A stretch of 64,000 bases of DNA. Source: Candidatus Gastranaerophilales bacterium. GTDB taxonomy: Bacteria > Cyanobacteriota > Vampirovibrionia > Gastranaerophilales > Gastranaerophilaceae. The notes below the pieces were generated by a model that searched no databases, was not told where the DNA came from, and saw nothing but the letters and a program-made list of their open reading frames with translations. The position numbers and the translations under genes were made by a program. This document shows, piece after piece, positions 25,490 to 34,849 of the stretch. Numbering within the stretch: the stretch's first letter is position 1; each line of letters opens with the position of its first letter. The DNA is taken from assembly GCA_944323045.1 (NCBI GenBank), contig CALUQX010000011.1:1-64000 (forward strand). The letters are read 5' to 3'.

Positions 25490-25522
25490 CAGTGTATTGA
25501 ATAATTGTTATAAATTTGTTAC

Positions 25523-25798
25523 ATGAACGAAATAGAAAAAAAATACTGTTTAGAAGTTGGCAAAGCTATTAAAGCATTACGTCTTGAACACACTAAAAAA
25601 TCTTCAAGACTTTTTGCCTATGAAAACGAAATTCCCAAATCAACGTTATGGCGCATCGAAAGCGGTGAAAATGAGGCGCAGTTGGTTACGCTTAAAAAAA
25701 TCGCCGAAGGATTCGGGTGGTCTATGGCAGAATTATTCTCTAACATTGAAAAAAAATTACCGCCGGACATAAAGATTTTTGAAAATGACCATTATTAA
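25523..25798 (+). CDS. XRE-family helix-turn-helix regulator
   Basis: This 91-residue protein is essentially one HTH_XRE domain (GKAIKALRLEHTKKSSRLFAYE as first helices, then IPKSTLWRIESGE as the recognition part) with a short acidic/proline tail. It is divergent from the prepilin at 24590 and probably binds the paired TCCCAtATGGGA-type palindromes in between. No ribosome site is visible. It overlaps the mutS stop by four bases in convergent arrangement. Confidence 0.85.
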   Translation: MNEIEKKYCLEVGKAIKALRLEHTKKSSRLFAYENEIPKSTLWRIESGENEAQLVTLKKIAEGFGWSMAELFSNIEKKLPPDIKIFENDHY

Positions 25799-28377
25799 TT
25801 AACATCGCCGGCAAACAAATTCAACTGCGGTATGTCAGGTGTTGAAACATCCTGTTTTTTGCGGGTTGAAAGATTGTTAGAAAAATCCTTTTGCATTTTA
25901 GTCATCAAATCCTGTGAGCGTTTGATAACAGCTTGCGGCAAGCCTGCCATTTTCGCTACCTGAATACCGTAACTTTTGCTTGCTCCGCCTTGAACAATTT
26001 TTCTCAAAAATTCAATCTCACCATTTTCTTCTGTAATTGTGATTCTGTAATTTTTAATTTGCGGATAAGTTTTGGTCATTACATTGAGTTCGTGGTAGTG
26101 GGTTGCGAATATACAACGCGCTTTGATTTTAGTCGCTATATATTCTGCTACAGACCATGCTATAGCGACACCGTCGTATGTACTTGTGCCTCTGCCTATT
26201 TCATCCAGCAGGATAAAACTTTTATCAGTAGCCGCATTCAAAATATATGCTGTTTCAATCATCTCAACCATAAATGTAGATTGACCGAGCGTCAAATCAT
26301 CTGATGCGCCGACACGTGTGAAAATTTTATCAATAATACCGATTTTTGCATAATCTGCAGGAACCCAGGAACCAATTTGCGCAAGGATTACAATTAATGC
26401 ATTCTGGCGCATATATGTAGATTTTCCTGCCATATTCGGACCGGTTAATATCATAAACTGTGTTGTATCGGTTGAGTTGCTTTTTATTTCCAAATCGTTG
26501 GCGACATATTCTCCGAGCGGCAGAATTTTTTCTAACACAGGGTGACGTCCGTTTTTAACAATCAAATCATCAGATGAATCTATGATTGGTTTGCAATAAT
26601 TGTTTTCTACAGCGATCTGCGCAAGACTTACAAAGACATCGCAACTTGCTATTGCATCAGAAATTTCTCTGAGGCGCGTAACAAATTCCTTTGAATATTC
26701 TCTGAAGTCGCAGAACAATTTATATTCCAATTCTATTGATTTGAAACGGGCAGAAAGAACATCGTCTTCATGTTTTTTAAGTTCATCTGTAATAAAACGT
26801 TCGCCGGTTGTCAGAGTCTGTTTTCTTACATAGGATTTTGGAACCTGATTCAGGAAGGAATTTGTAACTTCAATGAAGAAACCGAAGACTTTGTTGTAAC
26901 CGACTTTTAGGTTCTTTATACCTGTTCTTTCGCGTTCTTTTTCTTCAAAATCACTCAGCCAGTTTTCGCCGCCGGTTAAAAGTTCTCTAAAGTAATCAAG
27001 TTCGCCATTGACACCTTGTTTTATAATTCCGCCTTCTTTAATGACAGCAGGACAGTTATCATCAATTGTTCTGTCGATTAACTGAGTGTATTCCTGAATA
27101 TCATCTTTGTATTTCATAACATATCTGAACGGATTGTTTTCCAGTGCAGAAGTTTGTTCAAAAAGGTCAGGCAGCGCAAACAAAGATGTTTTTAACCCTA
27201 AAAAGTCTCTCGGGTTTGCGGAATTGTTACTGATTTTTGTTGCAAGTCTTTGAATATCATAAACTTTTTCAAGTGCAGATGCAAGGTTTAAGCGTACAGC
27301 CTTTTTTTCAACGAGTTCTGATACTGCATTTTGTCTGGCAAGAATTTGGTCTACACGCTTAAGCGGCTGACAAATCCAGCTTCTTAAAAGTCTTGCGCCC
27401 ATATTGGTGCGAGTTTTATCTACAGCCCAGAGCAAAGAGCCGTATTTATTTTTTTCTCTAAGAGTCTCTACAAGTTCAAGATTTTTTCTTGTACTTGCAT
27501 CAATAATCATAAATTCTGAAAGTTCATAAGGTTCAATACCTTCAAATTTTGGTACATTTTCTTTTAATGTTTCCCAGATGTATGCAAGCAAAGCGCCTGC
27601 GGCTCTGAATCCTATTTTATAATCGTTGTAGCCGAATGCCTCAAGATTTTTAAATACTGCCTGAAGATTTCTTTCCGCAAAATCGGGTTTAAATACTGAT
27701 GCAGGAATTTTTGAGCAGTTATAGTTTGCGGTTATTATTTCCGGCAGGTCGATTTTTTCTTCCGGAACAATCTGGAACGGTTTAATTTCACCGCGGATAG
27801 CCGGTGCCACGACTTCTGCAGGTTTGATACGCGCAAGTTCTGAGATTATCAAATTCAAAGAACTCTGGGTAATTTTAAATTCGCCGGTAGAAATATCTGT
27901 GTAAGCAAAGCCGTAGATATCAGAACGTTCATCTTTAAACACTGCACAGATGTAATTGTTTACATTTTTTTGCAAAAAGTCTGTTTCTGTCAGAGTTCCT
28001 GATGTAATAATTCTTGTTATGCCGCGTTTGACAAGCCCTTTGGCTTCTTTCGGGTCTTCAAGCTGGTCACAGATTACTACTTTGTAATTTTTTTGAACAA
28101 GTTTTTCAATATAGTTGTTCATGGCTTTTACAGGAATACCTGCAAGCGGAACGCGTCCGATAGTTTTGCCTGCATCACGACCGGTAAGTGTCAATTCTAA
28201 TTCTTTGGACATTATGACTGCATCTTCAAAAAAAGTTTCAAAAAAGTCGCCGAGTCTGTATAACAGAATCTTGTCAGGATTTTGTCTTTTTAGTGTGACG
28301 TAGTGTTGCATAGATGGTGTCAGCTCTTCTATGTTTACGTCTGCAGTATTTATATAATTGATTTCTGGTTTTGTCAT
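25795..28377 (-). CDS. mutS: DNA mismatch repair protein MutS
   Basis: MutS recognises mismatches and recruits MutL. The start is the ATG at 28377 (MTKPEINY), giving 860 residues; a frame extending 83 codons further runs over the divergent gene and is rejected. Visible parts are the mismatch-binding wedge LGDFFETFFEDA (GDFYE-type, here with F-x-E kept), the connector and clamp domains, Walker A GPNMAGKST, the STFMVEM motif, Walker B DEIGRGTST and ATHYHEL. No strong ribosome site precedes the start. No mutL is nearby. Confidence 0.97.
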   Translation of the reverse strand: MTKPEINYINTADVNIEELTPSMQHYVTLKRQNPDKILLYRLGDFFETFFEDAVIMSKELELTLTGRDAGKTIGRVPLAGIPVKAMNNYIEKLVQKNYKVVICDQLEDPKEAKGLVKRGITRIITSGTLTETDFLQKNVNNYICAVFKDERSDIYGFAYTDISTGEFKITQSSLNLIISELARIKPAEVVAPAIRGEIKPFQIVPEEKIDLPEIITANYNCSKIPASVFKPDFAERNLQAVFKNLEAFGYNDYKIGFRAAGALLAYIWETLKENVPKFEGIEPYELSEFMIIDASTRKNLELVETLREKNKYGSLLWAVDKTRTNMGARLLRSWICQPLKRVDQILARQNAVSELVEKKAVRLNLASALEKVYDIQRLATKISNNSANPRDFLGLKTSLFALPDLFEQTSALENNPFRYVMKYKDDIQEYTQLIDRTIDDNCPAVIKEGGIIKQGVNGELDYFRELLTGGENWLSDFEEKERERTGIKNLKVGYNKVFGFFIEVTNSFLNQVPKSYVRKQTLTTGERFITDELKKHEDDVLSARFKSIELEYKLFCDFREYSKEFVTRLREISDAIASCDVFVSLAQIAVENNYCKPIIDSSDDLIVKNGRHPVLEKILPLGEYVANDLEIKSNSTDTTQFMILTGPNMAGKSTYMRQNALIVILAQIGSWVPADYAKIGIIDKIFTRVGASDDLTLGQSTFMVEMIETAYILNAATDKSFILLDEIGRGTSTYDGVAIAWSVAEYIATKIKARCIFATHYHELNVMTKTYPQIKNYRITITEENGEIEFLRKIVQGGASKSYGIQVAKMAGLPQAVIKRSQDLMTKMQKDFSNNLSTRKKQDVSTPDIPQLNLFAGDVN

Positions 28378-28417
28378 AGTTATACTATTAATATAACATG
28401 AAAAAGGTAAAAAGGAA

Positions 28418-29017
28418 ATGGGTTGTTTAAGAAATATTATAAGAGCAATTATAATTACTTTAGCAGCAGTTGGTTTTATGTCTTTAGGCGGGCGTGAATT
28501 AGTCGGTAAATATATTAACAACTGGTTTAATCCGCCGCAGGATGTCATGCTTGAACGGGCTAAAAAAGTCGGTGATTTTTCTAAAATAAGTGATGAATTT
28601 GAACTGGAGCGTGCAGCAGGTATCATGGGCTATAATGCTGTTGTCGCCGAACATAAAGCCTCAGGTCAAAAGCTGCTTGTTGTGGATTCCAATGAAAAAA
28701 ATATTATTTCTAAAGAGGATATTCAATCTCCTGATGTTGAACAAAAATTAAAAAATGCGCTATCAAAGGTTAAATATCAATCAATTACTTTTGATGAATT
28801 AAAAGTAACAAAACGCGGCATGCTCAACTCTTACGGTCAATCAGCTCCGTATGTAAAATTTGATGCCAGAATCAAGAAACTTCCTGTCGGCGAAATATCA
28901 GGTATTATATCTTCTGTAGAAAACAAAGACGGAGAACAACGGCTTTTGCTTTCTGTCAATGAAAAAGATAAATATTCACAGCTTATTGCAGAAGAATTTT
29001 TTAAAAAAATCCAATAA
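28418..29017 (+). CDS. Unknown membrane-anchored protein
   Basis: I do not recognise this 199-residue protein. The N-terminal segment IIRAIIITLAAVGFMSLGG is a membrane anchor without a lipobox or clear cleavage site. The rest is soluble and charged. AAAGGT lies nine bases before the start. It is divergent from mutS with 40 bases between the starts. Confidence 0.72.
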   Translation: MGCLRNIIRAIIITLAAVGFMSLGGRELVGKYINNWFNPPQDVMLERAKKVGDFSKISDEFELERAAGIMGYNAVVAEHKASGQKLLVVDSNEKNIISKEDIQSPDVEQKLKNALSKVKYQSITFDELKVTKRGMLNSYGQSAPYVKFDARIKKLPVGEISGIISSVENKDGEQRLLLSVNEKDKYSQLIAEEFFKKIQ

Positions 29018-29068
29018 ATACTTTATATAAAGGATAACTTTTTAAGCACGATTCTTTATGATAAATAT

Positions 29069-29266
29069 ATGGACGAGATTAAAAAATTGTTTGACATAAT
29101 TAAAAAAGAGGTAGTTACGCTAAAAGAATTCCAATACATAGCGGCACATGACTTTGTTTCAGAAGTTATATCCCGTCCGGCTGACGGCAGGCATGACGAC
29201 TGTGTTAAATACATAGTAAAATTTATTAACGCAGATAGTGACGTAATTTATTTAAAAAGAACTTAG
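29069..29266 (+). CDS. Small unknown protein
   Basis: A 65-residue frame with no recognisable domain, rich in charged residues (DEIKKLFDIIKKEVVTLKEF). Its stop overlaps the ricT stop region by four bases in convergent fashion. There is no clear ribosome site, so it is only a probable gene. Confidence 0.45.
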   Translation: MDEIKKLFDIIKKEVVTLKEFQYIAAHDFVSEVISRPADGRHDDCVKYIVKFINADSDVIYLKRT

Positions 29267-30180
29267 ACATTGCCTGTTGAACTGTTTCTGTCGTCTTCTA
29301 ATTGTCTTATATCGATATTGGAATCATCCGTATATGATGTCATGGTAGTCGGAATATCTATTTCTACATTTACATCAGCATCAACCATTTCAATATCACC
29401 TTTCGGAAATTCTTTTGTTTTGCCGTCTTCCATTTTTACAGAAACAGTGCCGTTCAAGAATTGTAAGAAACATACTTTGCCCAATCCGTCAGGCGTCATT
29501 ACAGAAGACCCGATAGGCGGCATGCCTTTTGCTGCTTCTATGTAATTTGAATATTCATAAGTCAGGCAGCACAACAATCTGCCGCATGTACCGGAAATTT
29601 TTCCGGGCGATATTGGCATGCCCTGATCTTTTGCAAGTTTTACATTTATCTGTGCAAATTTTCTCAAATAAGTTGAGCAGCAAAACGGTCTTCCGCACAA
29701 TCCAACACCGTCAATAATTGAGGTTTCGTCCCTAACTCCAATATGGCGCAAATCTATCCGTACACGTGTAAAAACTTGTGTCAAATCTTTCAACAGCGCC
29801 CTAAAGTCAACACGTTCTGGAGCTGTGTAATAAAAAGTTATCTTTCTTTTATCAAAAGTAATTCTGCATTGAACTAAATTCATGTTCAATTTGTGTTGAT
29901 GAACCAGTGCCTGACATTTAAAAAACGATGTCACTTCTTCTTTTTTTATGTCATCAAGTGTCTGCAAATCCCGCTGGGACAAAGTTCTGATAACCTTCAA
30001 GCATTCAGGTTTATGTTCGTCCCAGATTTTTGAAACTAAAGGACTTACCAGAAACGCCTTCAATGCTTCTTCGCCCTTTTCTGTTCTGACAAGCACCATC
30101 TGACCGTCTTCAAGATGAATTGTTTCCGGTACTTCCAGCGGGTAAAATGTGTTTTTTAAATATTTAACGGCAAATCTCAT
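29263..30180 (-). CDS. ricT: PSP1-domain protein RicT (YaaT)
   Basis: This 305-residue protein is a PSP1 family member. In Bacillus, RicT works with RicA and RicF in an iron-sulfur-containing complex that steers RNase Y and phosphorelay activity. Two cysteine clusters, GLCGRPFCC and GTCGRLLCC, are the iron-sulfur ligands. A basic C-terminal stretch follows. Its start overlaps the gpsA stop by one base, so it is coupled to gpsA. Confidence 0.92.
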   Translation of the reverse strand: MRFAVKYLKNTFYPLEVPETIHLEDGQMVLVRTEKGEEALKAFLVSPLVSKIWDEHKPECLKVIRTLSQRDLQTLDDIKKEEVTSFFKCQALVHQHKLNMNLVQCRITFDKRKITFYYTAPERVDFRALLKDLTQVFTRVRIDLRHIGVRDETSIIDGVGLCGRPFCCSTYLRKFAQINVKLAKDQGMPISPGKISGTCGRLLCCLTYEYSNYIEAAKGMPPIGSSVMTPDGLGKVCFLQFLNGTVSVKMEDGKTKEFPKGDIEMVDADVNVEIDIPTTMTSYTDDSNIDIRQLEDDRNSSTGNV

Positions 30181-31181
30181 TATATGTATCTTTCTTCTTC
30201 TTTCAATTTTCTGTTCATAAGTTTACTCAAAAGTTGTTCCGGAGTAATATCAGTGTATACAGCTTCGTAAATAGCGTTTGATACCGGAACTTCAAGCCCG
30301 AGTTTTTTCGCAAGTTCGCATATTGCCTTTGATGTTTTTACGCCTTCTGCAACTGAACCGAGTTCAGCGAGAATATCATTTATCTTTTTACCTTTAGCAA
30401 GCATAGAACCTACGGTATAATTTCTTGAAAGAGGGCTTGAGCATGTTGCAATTAAATCTCCTATGCCGGAAAGTCCGTATAGGGTTGAAGGATTAGCGCC
30501 CAGATGAATGCTTACACGTACAATTTCAGCCATGCCGCGGGTTAAAAGTGTACCGGCGCAATTGTCGCCTAAATCCATAGTGTGCGCAAATCCTGAGGCT
30601 ATAGCTATAACGTTTTTCAAACTGCCGCCGAGTTCTACCCCTATTACATCATTGTTTGTATACAATCTGAATCTATTTGGAACATTACATGCTTTCTGTA
30701 CGGTTTCTGCAACCTGCATATCTTCTGAAGCAACGCATGCTGCTGTAGGTTTTCCTGCAAGAACTTCTTTTGCAAGTGTCGGACCTGACAAAACTGCCAA
30801 TTTCTGTTCCGGCAGTATTTCTTTTATAACTTCAGACATGCGCATCAACGAAGGTAATTCTATACCTTTTGAGGCATTTACAAGAATTTGGTCAGGCTTA
30901 ATTCCGGATTTTTTCAAATTTTCGCAAACATCTCTTGTGCCGGAAGTTGCAACTACATTCAGGATAATATCAGCGTCTTTAATTGCGGCGGTCAAATCAC
31001 TTGTAACGTCAACTTTTTCAGAAAGCTGAACTTCTAAAGGTTTTGTGCAATGTTTATTTTTGATTAAGTCTTCTGACAAATCCTGAGCGCGTCCCCAGAT
31101 TGTAACTTCATCAAAATTATCTGTCAAAAGCCAGCCTAGAGTAAGTCCCCAACAACCAGCACCTATTACTGTTAATTTCAT
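30180..31181 (-). CDS. gpsA: Glycerol-3-phosphate dehydrogenase [NAD(P)+]
   Basis: GpsA makes sn-glycerol 3-phosphate from dihydroxyacetone phosphate for phospholipids, and here possibly for the glycerol-phosphate polymer genes at 38840-40467. The Rossmann loop is VIGAGCWGLTLGW (GxGxxG kept), and GGSLKNVIAIASG carries the catalytic lysine. The length of 333 is normal. GGAGG precedes the start. Confidence 0.96.
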   Translation of the reverse strand: MKLTVIGAGCWGLTLGWLLTDNFDEVTIWGRAQDLSEDLIKNKHCTKPLEVQLSEKVDVTSDLTAAIKDADIILNVVATSGTRDVCENLKKSGIKPDQILVNASKGIELPSLMRMSEVIKEILPEQKLAVLSGPTLAKEVLAGKPTAACVASEDMQVAETVQKACNVPNRFRLYTNNDVIGVELGGSLKNVIAIASGFAHTMDLGDNCAGTLLTRGMAEIVRVSIHLGANPSTLYGLSGIGDLIATCSSPLSRNYTVGSMLAKGKKINDILAELGSVAEGVKTSKAICELAKKLGLEVPVSNAIYEAVYTDITPEQLLSKLMNRKLKEEERYI

Positions 31182-31205
31182 ATTTTCAGCCTCCCTGTTT
31201 TGTAG

Positions 31206-32099
31206 TTACACTTCTGCCTTTTGTTTTAATAATTTTCTTAAAACACCGCGGTGTTTTTTCAATTCTTCGCGTGCGGTTTCTGTATCATAGCCCATTTCCA
31301 GTGAAACTATTGCTGTTTTAATTTCCCAGTTTGTTTTTAATAGGGCTGCCAGCGCTTCGCTATGCGAAACATTTGCGATTTGGGCAACAATTCGTATTGC
31401 ACGGTCTTTAAGCTTTTCATTTACTGCCTGCAAATCAATCATGAAGTTTTCATAAGTTTTGCCTATTTTAATCATAGCACCGGTTGTAAGCATGTTCAAA
31501 ATCATTTTTTGAGCAGTACCGGCTTTAAGACGGGAAGAACCCGCAATAACTTCCGGACCTACTTCCGGACAGATAACAAGACCTGCTTCTTCATAAACTC
31601 GTCCTTTAGGGTTGCAGGTCACGCCTATTGTTTTGCATCCTATTTCATCGGCTTTGGCAAGAACACCTAACAGATACTTAGGGTTGCCGCTGGCAGAAAT
31701 TACAACAGCAACATCATTATCCGTCAGAACTTCCGCATCTTTTTTGCCTAATTCAAAATCATCTTCAGCGCCTTCTACTGATTTTCTCATTGCGCGGTCT
31801 CCGCCTGCAATAATCCCCTGAACCATGTCATCAGGCACGCTGAATGTCGGCGGGCATTCTGATGCATCCAAAATTCCAAGACGTCCGGATGTTCCTGCAC
31901 CAAAATAAAAAAGTCTGCCGCCTTTCAAAAATTGTTTAGCAATTAAGTCAATGGCAGCGGCAATATTTTCCAGTTCTTCTTCTACTGCAAGAGCGACCAG
32001 TTTGTCTTCTTCATTCATCTTTTTGACCATATCAATAGTCGAAAGCATGTCAATGTCTTTGGTATTTTCGTTTCTGTACTCTGTAATAATGTCACTCAT
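31206..32099 (-). CDS. murQ: N-acetylmuramic acid 6-phosphate etherase
   Basis: MurQ cleaves the lactyl ether of MurNAc-6-phosphate, giving GlcNAc-6-phosphate and lactate, in recycling of cell wall sugars. The SIS domain shows GAGTSGRLGILDASECPPTF, with the catalytic Glu, and SASGNPKYLLG. It has 297 residues. AGGGGG lies eight bases before the start. No murP/anmK-type partner is adjacent; substrate supply must come from elsewhere. Confidence 0.95.
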   Translation of the reverse strand: MSDIITEYRNENTKDIDMLSTIDMVKKMNEEDKLVALAVEEELENIAAAIDLIAKQFLKGGRLFYFGAGTSGRLGILDASECPPTFSVPDDMVQGIIAGGDRAMRKSVEGAEDDFELGKKDAEVLTDNDVAVVISASGNPKYLLGVLAKADEIGCKTIGVTCNPKGRVYEEAGLVICPEVGPEVIAGSSRLKAGTAQKMILNMLTTGAMIKIGKTYENFMIDLQAVNEKLKDRAIRIVAQIANVSHSEALAALLKTNWEIKTAIVSLEMGYDTETAREELKKHRGVLRKLLKQKAEV

Positions 32100-32132
32100 A
32101 GTTGAACCCCCTAAATTTTTATAAACACTACA

Positions 32133-32591
32133 CTATAATTTCATTAAATTAGCCATTTCAATAGCTGTTTTTGCCGCATCTGCCCCTTTATTACCGGCTT
32201 TAGTACCGGCACGTTCTATCGCCTGTTCAATGTTTTCGGTTGTCAGTACTCCAAATATAACCGGAACTTCTGTTTTGAGGCTTACGCTTGCAATACCTTT
32301 TGACAATTCCGCACTGACGTGTTCGTAATGTGTTGTTGCGCCTCTTATTATTGCGCCCAGTGTAATTATCGCATCATATTTGCCTGTTTTGGCAAATTTC
32401 AATGCTGCAAGCGGAATTTCAAATGCACCTGGAACTCTTACTATATCAATATTATCTTCACTGACCCCGTGTCTTTTTAATTCATCAACTGCTCCATCGA
32501 GTAATTTGGAACCGATAAAATCATTAAATCTTGATAAAATTATGCAGAATTTTTCATTTTGTGTAGTAAGTTGTCCTTCAAAAGTGTGCAT
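32133..32591 (-). CDS. ribH: 6,7-dimethyl-8-ribityllumazine synthase
   Basis: RibH performs the penultimate step of riboflavin synthesis. The 152-residue protein has the family motifs [16 protein letters not shown] and [14 protein letters not shown] with the catalytic His. AAGGAG precedes the start. No other rib gene and no FMN riboswitch are seen here. Confidence 0.96.
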   Translation of the reverse strand: MHTFEGQLTTQNEKFCIILSRFNDFIGSKLLDGAVDELKRHGVSEDNIDIVRVPGAFEIPLAALKFAKTGKYDAIITLGAIIRGATTHYEHVSAELSKGIASVSLKTEVPVIFGVLTTENIEQAIERAGTKAGNKGADAAKTAIEMANLMKL

Positions 32592-32697
32592 TTTTTATAC
32601 TTCTCCTTAGTCTATACTAAATAATTATATCAAGTCCGACATTTAAAATATCGGACTCTGGTACTTCTAACCTGTATTTATTTTACACTATTTTTCT

Positions 32698-33402
32698 TTA
32701 TTTTACAACCAGTGGAGCAAAAATCTTATAAAAAATATATAAACCGGCAAGGATTAATAAAATCCCGCTGACATATAAAAGTATATTTGAGATTTTATAA
32801 AAGTTTTTCATTGATTTAACTTTAGAGGTCAAAAATCCAGCCAGAATCAGGATTAATCCCTGTCCAAGAGAGAATAAAAACAGCATTAAGATAGCATTGA
32901 TTATATTTGCAGAAAGAGAGGCAAACGCCATTATCCCTGCAAGAATCGGAGTTGAGCAAGGAGAACCCGCAAGTGCAAACACAGCCCCGAGAATTATCGG
33001 GTAAACAAAAGTATTATGTGCATCACTCTTAGGCATTTCTTTTATCAATACAGGCAGTTCAAAATCCAGAACACCGATTAATTTCAACCCCATAACCAGC
33101 ATAATTGCGGCAAGGATTATACCGAAATACCCTCCGGCAAATGAGATGAAAACTTTTCCTGTTATTGCGCAAATTATTCCTATTATACTGAAGACAATTG
33201 ATGTACCGAATACAAAAAATATCATTTGTACAAGTGTTTTAGCGGGTTTTGCATCTGAATACCCGCCGACATACCCTACAATAATCGGCAGCATTGCAAG
33301 TGAGCATGGTGAAATTGATGCCACAAGTCCGCCAAAAAATGATAGTGCAAAAAGTATTGCAAGGCTGCCGTTTTGTGTAAACAGGTTAATATAGTTTTCC
33401 AT
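32698..33402 (-). CDS. ccdA: CcdA-type thiol-disulfide transmembrane protein
   Basis: This 234-residue membrane protein has about six hydrophobic helices and the two conserved membrane cysteines in SISPCSLAMLP and AGSPCSTPIL. Such CcdA/DsbD-core proteins carry reducing equivalents from cytoplasmic thioredoxin to the outside. The start overlaps the stop of the thioredoxin-like gene by one base, so the two are coupled and probably work as a pair. Confidence 0.9.
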   Translation of the reverse strand: MENYINLFTQNGSLAILFALSFFGGLVASISPCSLAMLPIIVGYVGGYSDAKPAKTLVQMIFFVFGTSIVFSIIGIICAITGKVFISFAGGYFGIILAAIMLVMGLKLIGVLDFELPVLIKEMPKSDAHNTFVYPIILGAVFALAGSPCSTPILAGIMAFASLSANIINAILMLFLFSLGQGLILILAGFLTSKVKSMKNFYKISNILLYVSGILLILAGLYIFYKIFAPLVVK

Positions 33403-33788
33403 TAATTAAGCTCCTGCAAATATTTTTCTAATTCTTCTTTTGGAATAGCACCTTCAATTTTTCTTGTCTGTTCACCTGATGAATTTAACATAATTACAGT
33501 CGGTACAAGTGTTACGTTATATTTCTTTATCTGTTCATCTGCAAGCTGGTCTCTATTCTGTACCTGAATTTCAGTCAGCACAATTTTATCTGCATATTTA
33601 GGGAAAATTTCTTTAAACAAATTATTCATAGTCTGGCAGTCAAGACACATTGATGATGTAAATTTAATGACCTGTGGTTTACCGTTTTCTGCGGTTGTTG
33701 CAGTTGTTGTGCCGGTATTTGTCAATACAAAATACGCTACCAGCGGAATAATAAAAATCAGTGAAATAATCAAAATGTTTTTTTTCAT
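33402..33788 (-). CDS. Membrane-anchored thioredoxin-like protein
   Basis: From the ATG at 33788 (GGAGA upstream) the protein has 128 residues: an N-terminal anchor (ILIISLIFIIPLVAYFVL), then a thioredoxin fold with redox motif CLDC and the cis-proline region VTLVPTVIM. It is the likely periplasmic partner of the following CcdA, keeping protein disulfides or cytochromes reduced. Confidence 0.88.
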   Translation of the reverse strand: MKKNILIISLIFIIPLVAYFVLTNTGTTTATTAENGKPQVIKFTSSMCLDCQTMNNLFKEIFPKYADKIVLTEIQVQNRDQLADEQIKKYNVTLVPTVIMLNSSGEQTRKIEGAIPKEELEKYLQELN

Positions 33789-33876
33789 AAAAACGTCTCC
33801 TTTTCTTCTACATAATACCATAAGAAAAAAGGATATTTTTTTATAACACCGGTTGTACTATTTTGTAAGGTAATAT

Positions 33877-34038
33877 TTAATCTTCAGGAACATAAAAATT
33901 TGCTTTTGCGAGTAATTCTCTTGTGTGTTCATAACAGCATGAATTTCGGGTAATCATCTGGTATTCCTGCACAATACTTATCACATCATCCACAGACATT
34001 TTAATAATTCTTCTTTCGCCTTCTATAATTCTAGCCAT
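33877..34038 (-). CDS. Small unknown protein (53 residues)
   Basis: The ATG at 34038 has GAGGAAA directly upstream, giving 53 residues (MARIIEGERRIIKMS...ANFYVPED). It has no recognised domain. The 18 bases before the start (AAGAAAGTGAGGAAATAT) are identical to those before the prepilin at 25420, which is unexpected for unrelated genes. Confidence 0.65.
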   Translation of the reverse strand: MARIIEGERRIIKMSVDDVISIVQEYQMITRNSCCYEHTRELLAKANFYVPED

Positions 34039-34149
34039 ATATTTCCTCACTTTCTTACAGAAAATATATCGGCATATGAGGGGCAAAACTTTTGAAAAAT
34101 CCATTTTTCGCTTTAGAAAAACTGATTAAAATTTGAATAAAAAAACAAA

Positions 34150-34797
34150 TTACATCTTCGGAATTGTAAAAGGAATTTTTACAGATTCTGACAGTTCTGC
34201 ATCCTGCATCATAAACCACTCTATAAGCGGCTTTTTCTCTCCGAATTTAAAGTGAAACCCGTTTTCAAAATCTGAATCTGTCAAAAAATCATATCCGATA
34301 TTATAGGCTACAGGTTCTTTATCATAACCTAATTTTTCAAACTTTTCTCTTGATATTTGAGTGCCGCCGTCTTCAAGAACATTTGAATAATTCAAGCCGC
34401 GATAGCAGCAGAAAGGAACTTTTACTCTGCCGTCTTTACCTGTGTACATCAATCCAAATGTACGGCATACAATACCTCGATATTGATAAACTGAACAAAC
34501 ATTATCAATAAGAAACGGGCATGTGTATAAAAAATCTTTTTTCCGGCATGATTTCTTTTCTTTTAAGATTCTGGTAATGTTATCTGAAATAATCTGTTTA
34601 GTTGCCTGAGAAAGTTTGCAGGCGCCTTCCATTAAATAGTAGAATTCTATCTTTGTGAATGGGAATTCTGCATTCTGGCAGCATTTTGCACAACCTTTAT
34701 CACAAAAAATATAGGGCTTTTGATCGTCAAAAAATTTGTTTATTTTTTGTTCTATTACAGCCAGATAAACCTGATAATTCTCCAGAACTTTGTCCAT
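34150..34797 (-). CDS. YkgJ-family cysteine cluster protein
   Basis: The 215-residue protein has the cysteine pattern of the zinc/iron-chelating YkgJ domain: CDKGCAKCC near residue 33 and CPFLIDNVC...RGIVCRTFG. It probably binds a metal cluster; its substrate is unknown. AAGGTG precedes the start. Confidence 0.82.
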   Translation of the reverse strand: MDKVLENYQVYLAVIEQKINKFFDDQKPYIFCDKGCAKCCQNAEFPFTKIEFYYLMEGACKLSQATKQIISDNITRILKEKKSCRKKDFLYTCPFLIDNVCSVYQYRGIVCRTFGLMYTGKDGRVKVPFCCYRGLNYSNVLEDGGTQISREKFEKLGYDKEPVAYNIGYDFLTDSDFENGFHFKFGEKKPLIEWFMMQDAELSESVKIPFTIPKM

Positions 34798-34849
34798 AAT
34801 CTATCACCTTTTACAGATATATTATACAACAAATTATTATATAAGCCCT

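Noticed and set aside
28378-28626. 83-codon N-terminal extension of MutS
   Set aside because: It overlaps the divergent gene at 28418 and does not resemble MutS; the family start fits the ATG at 28377.
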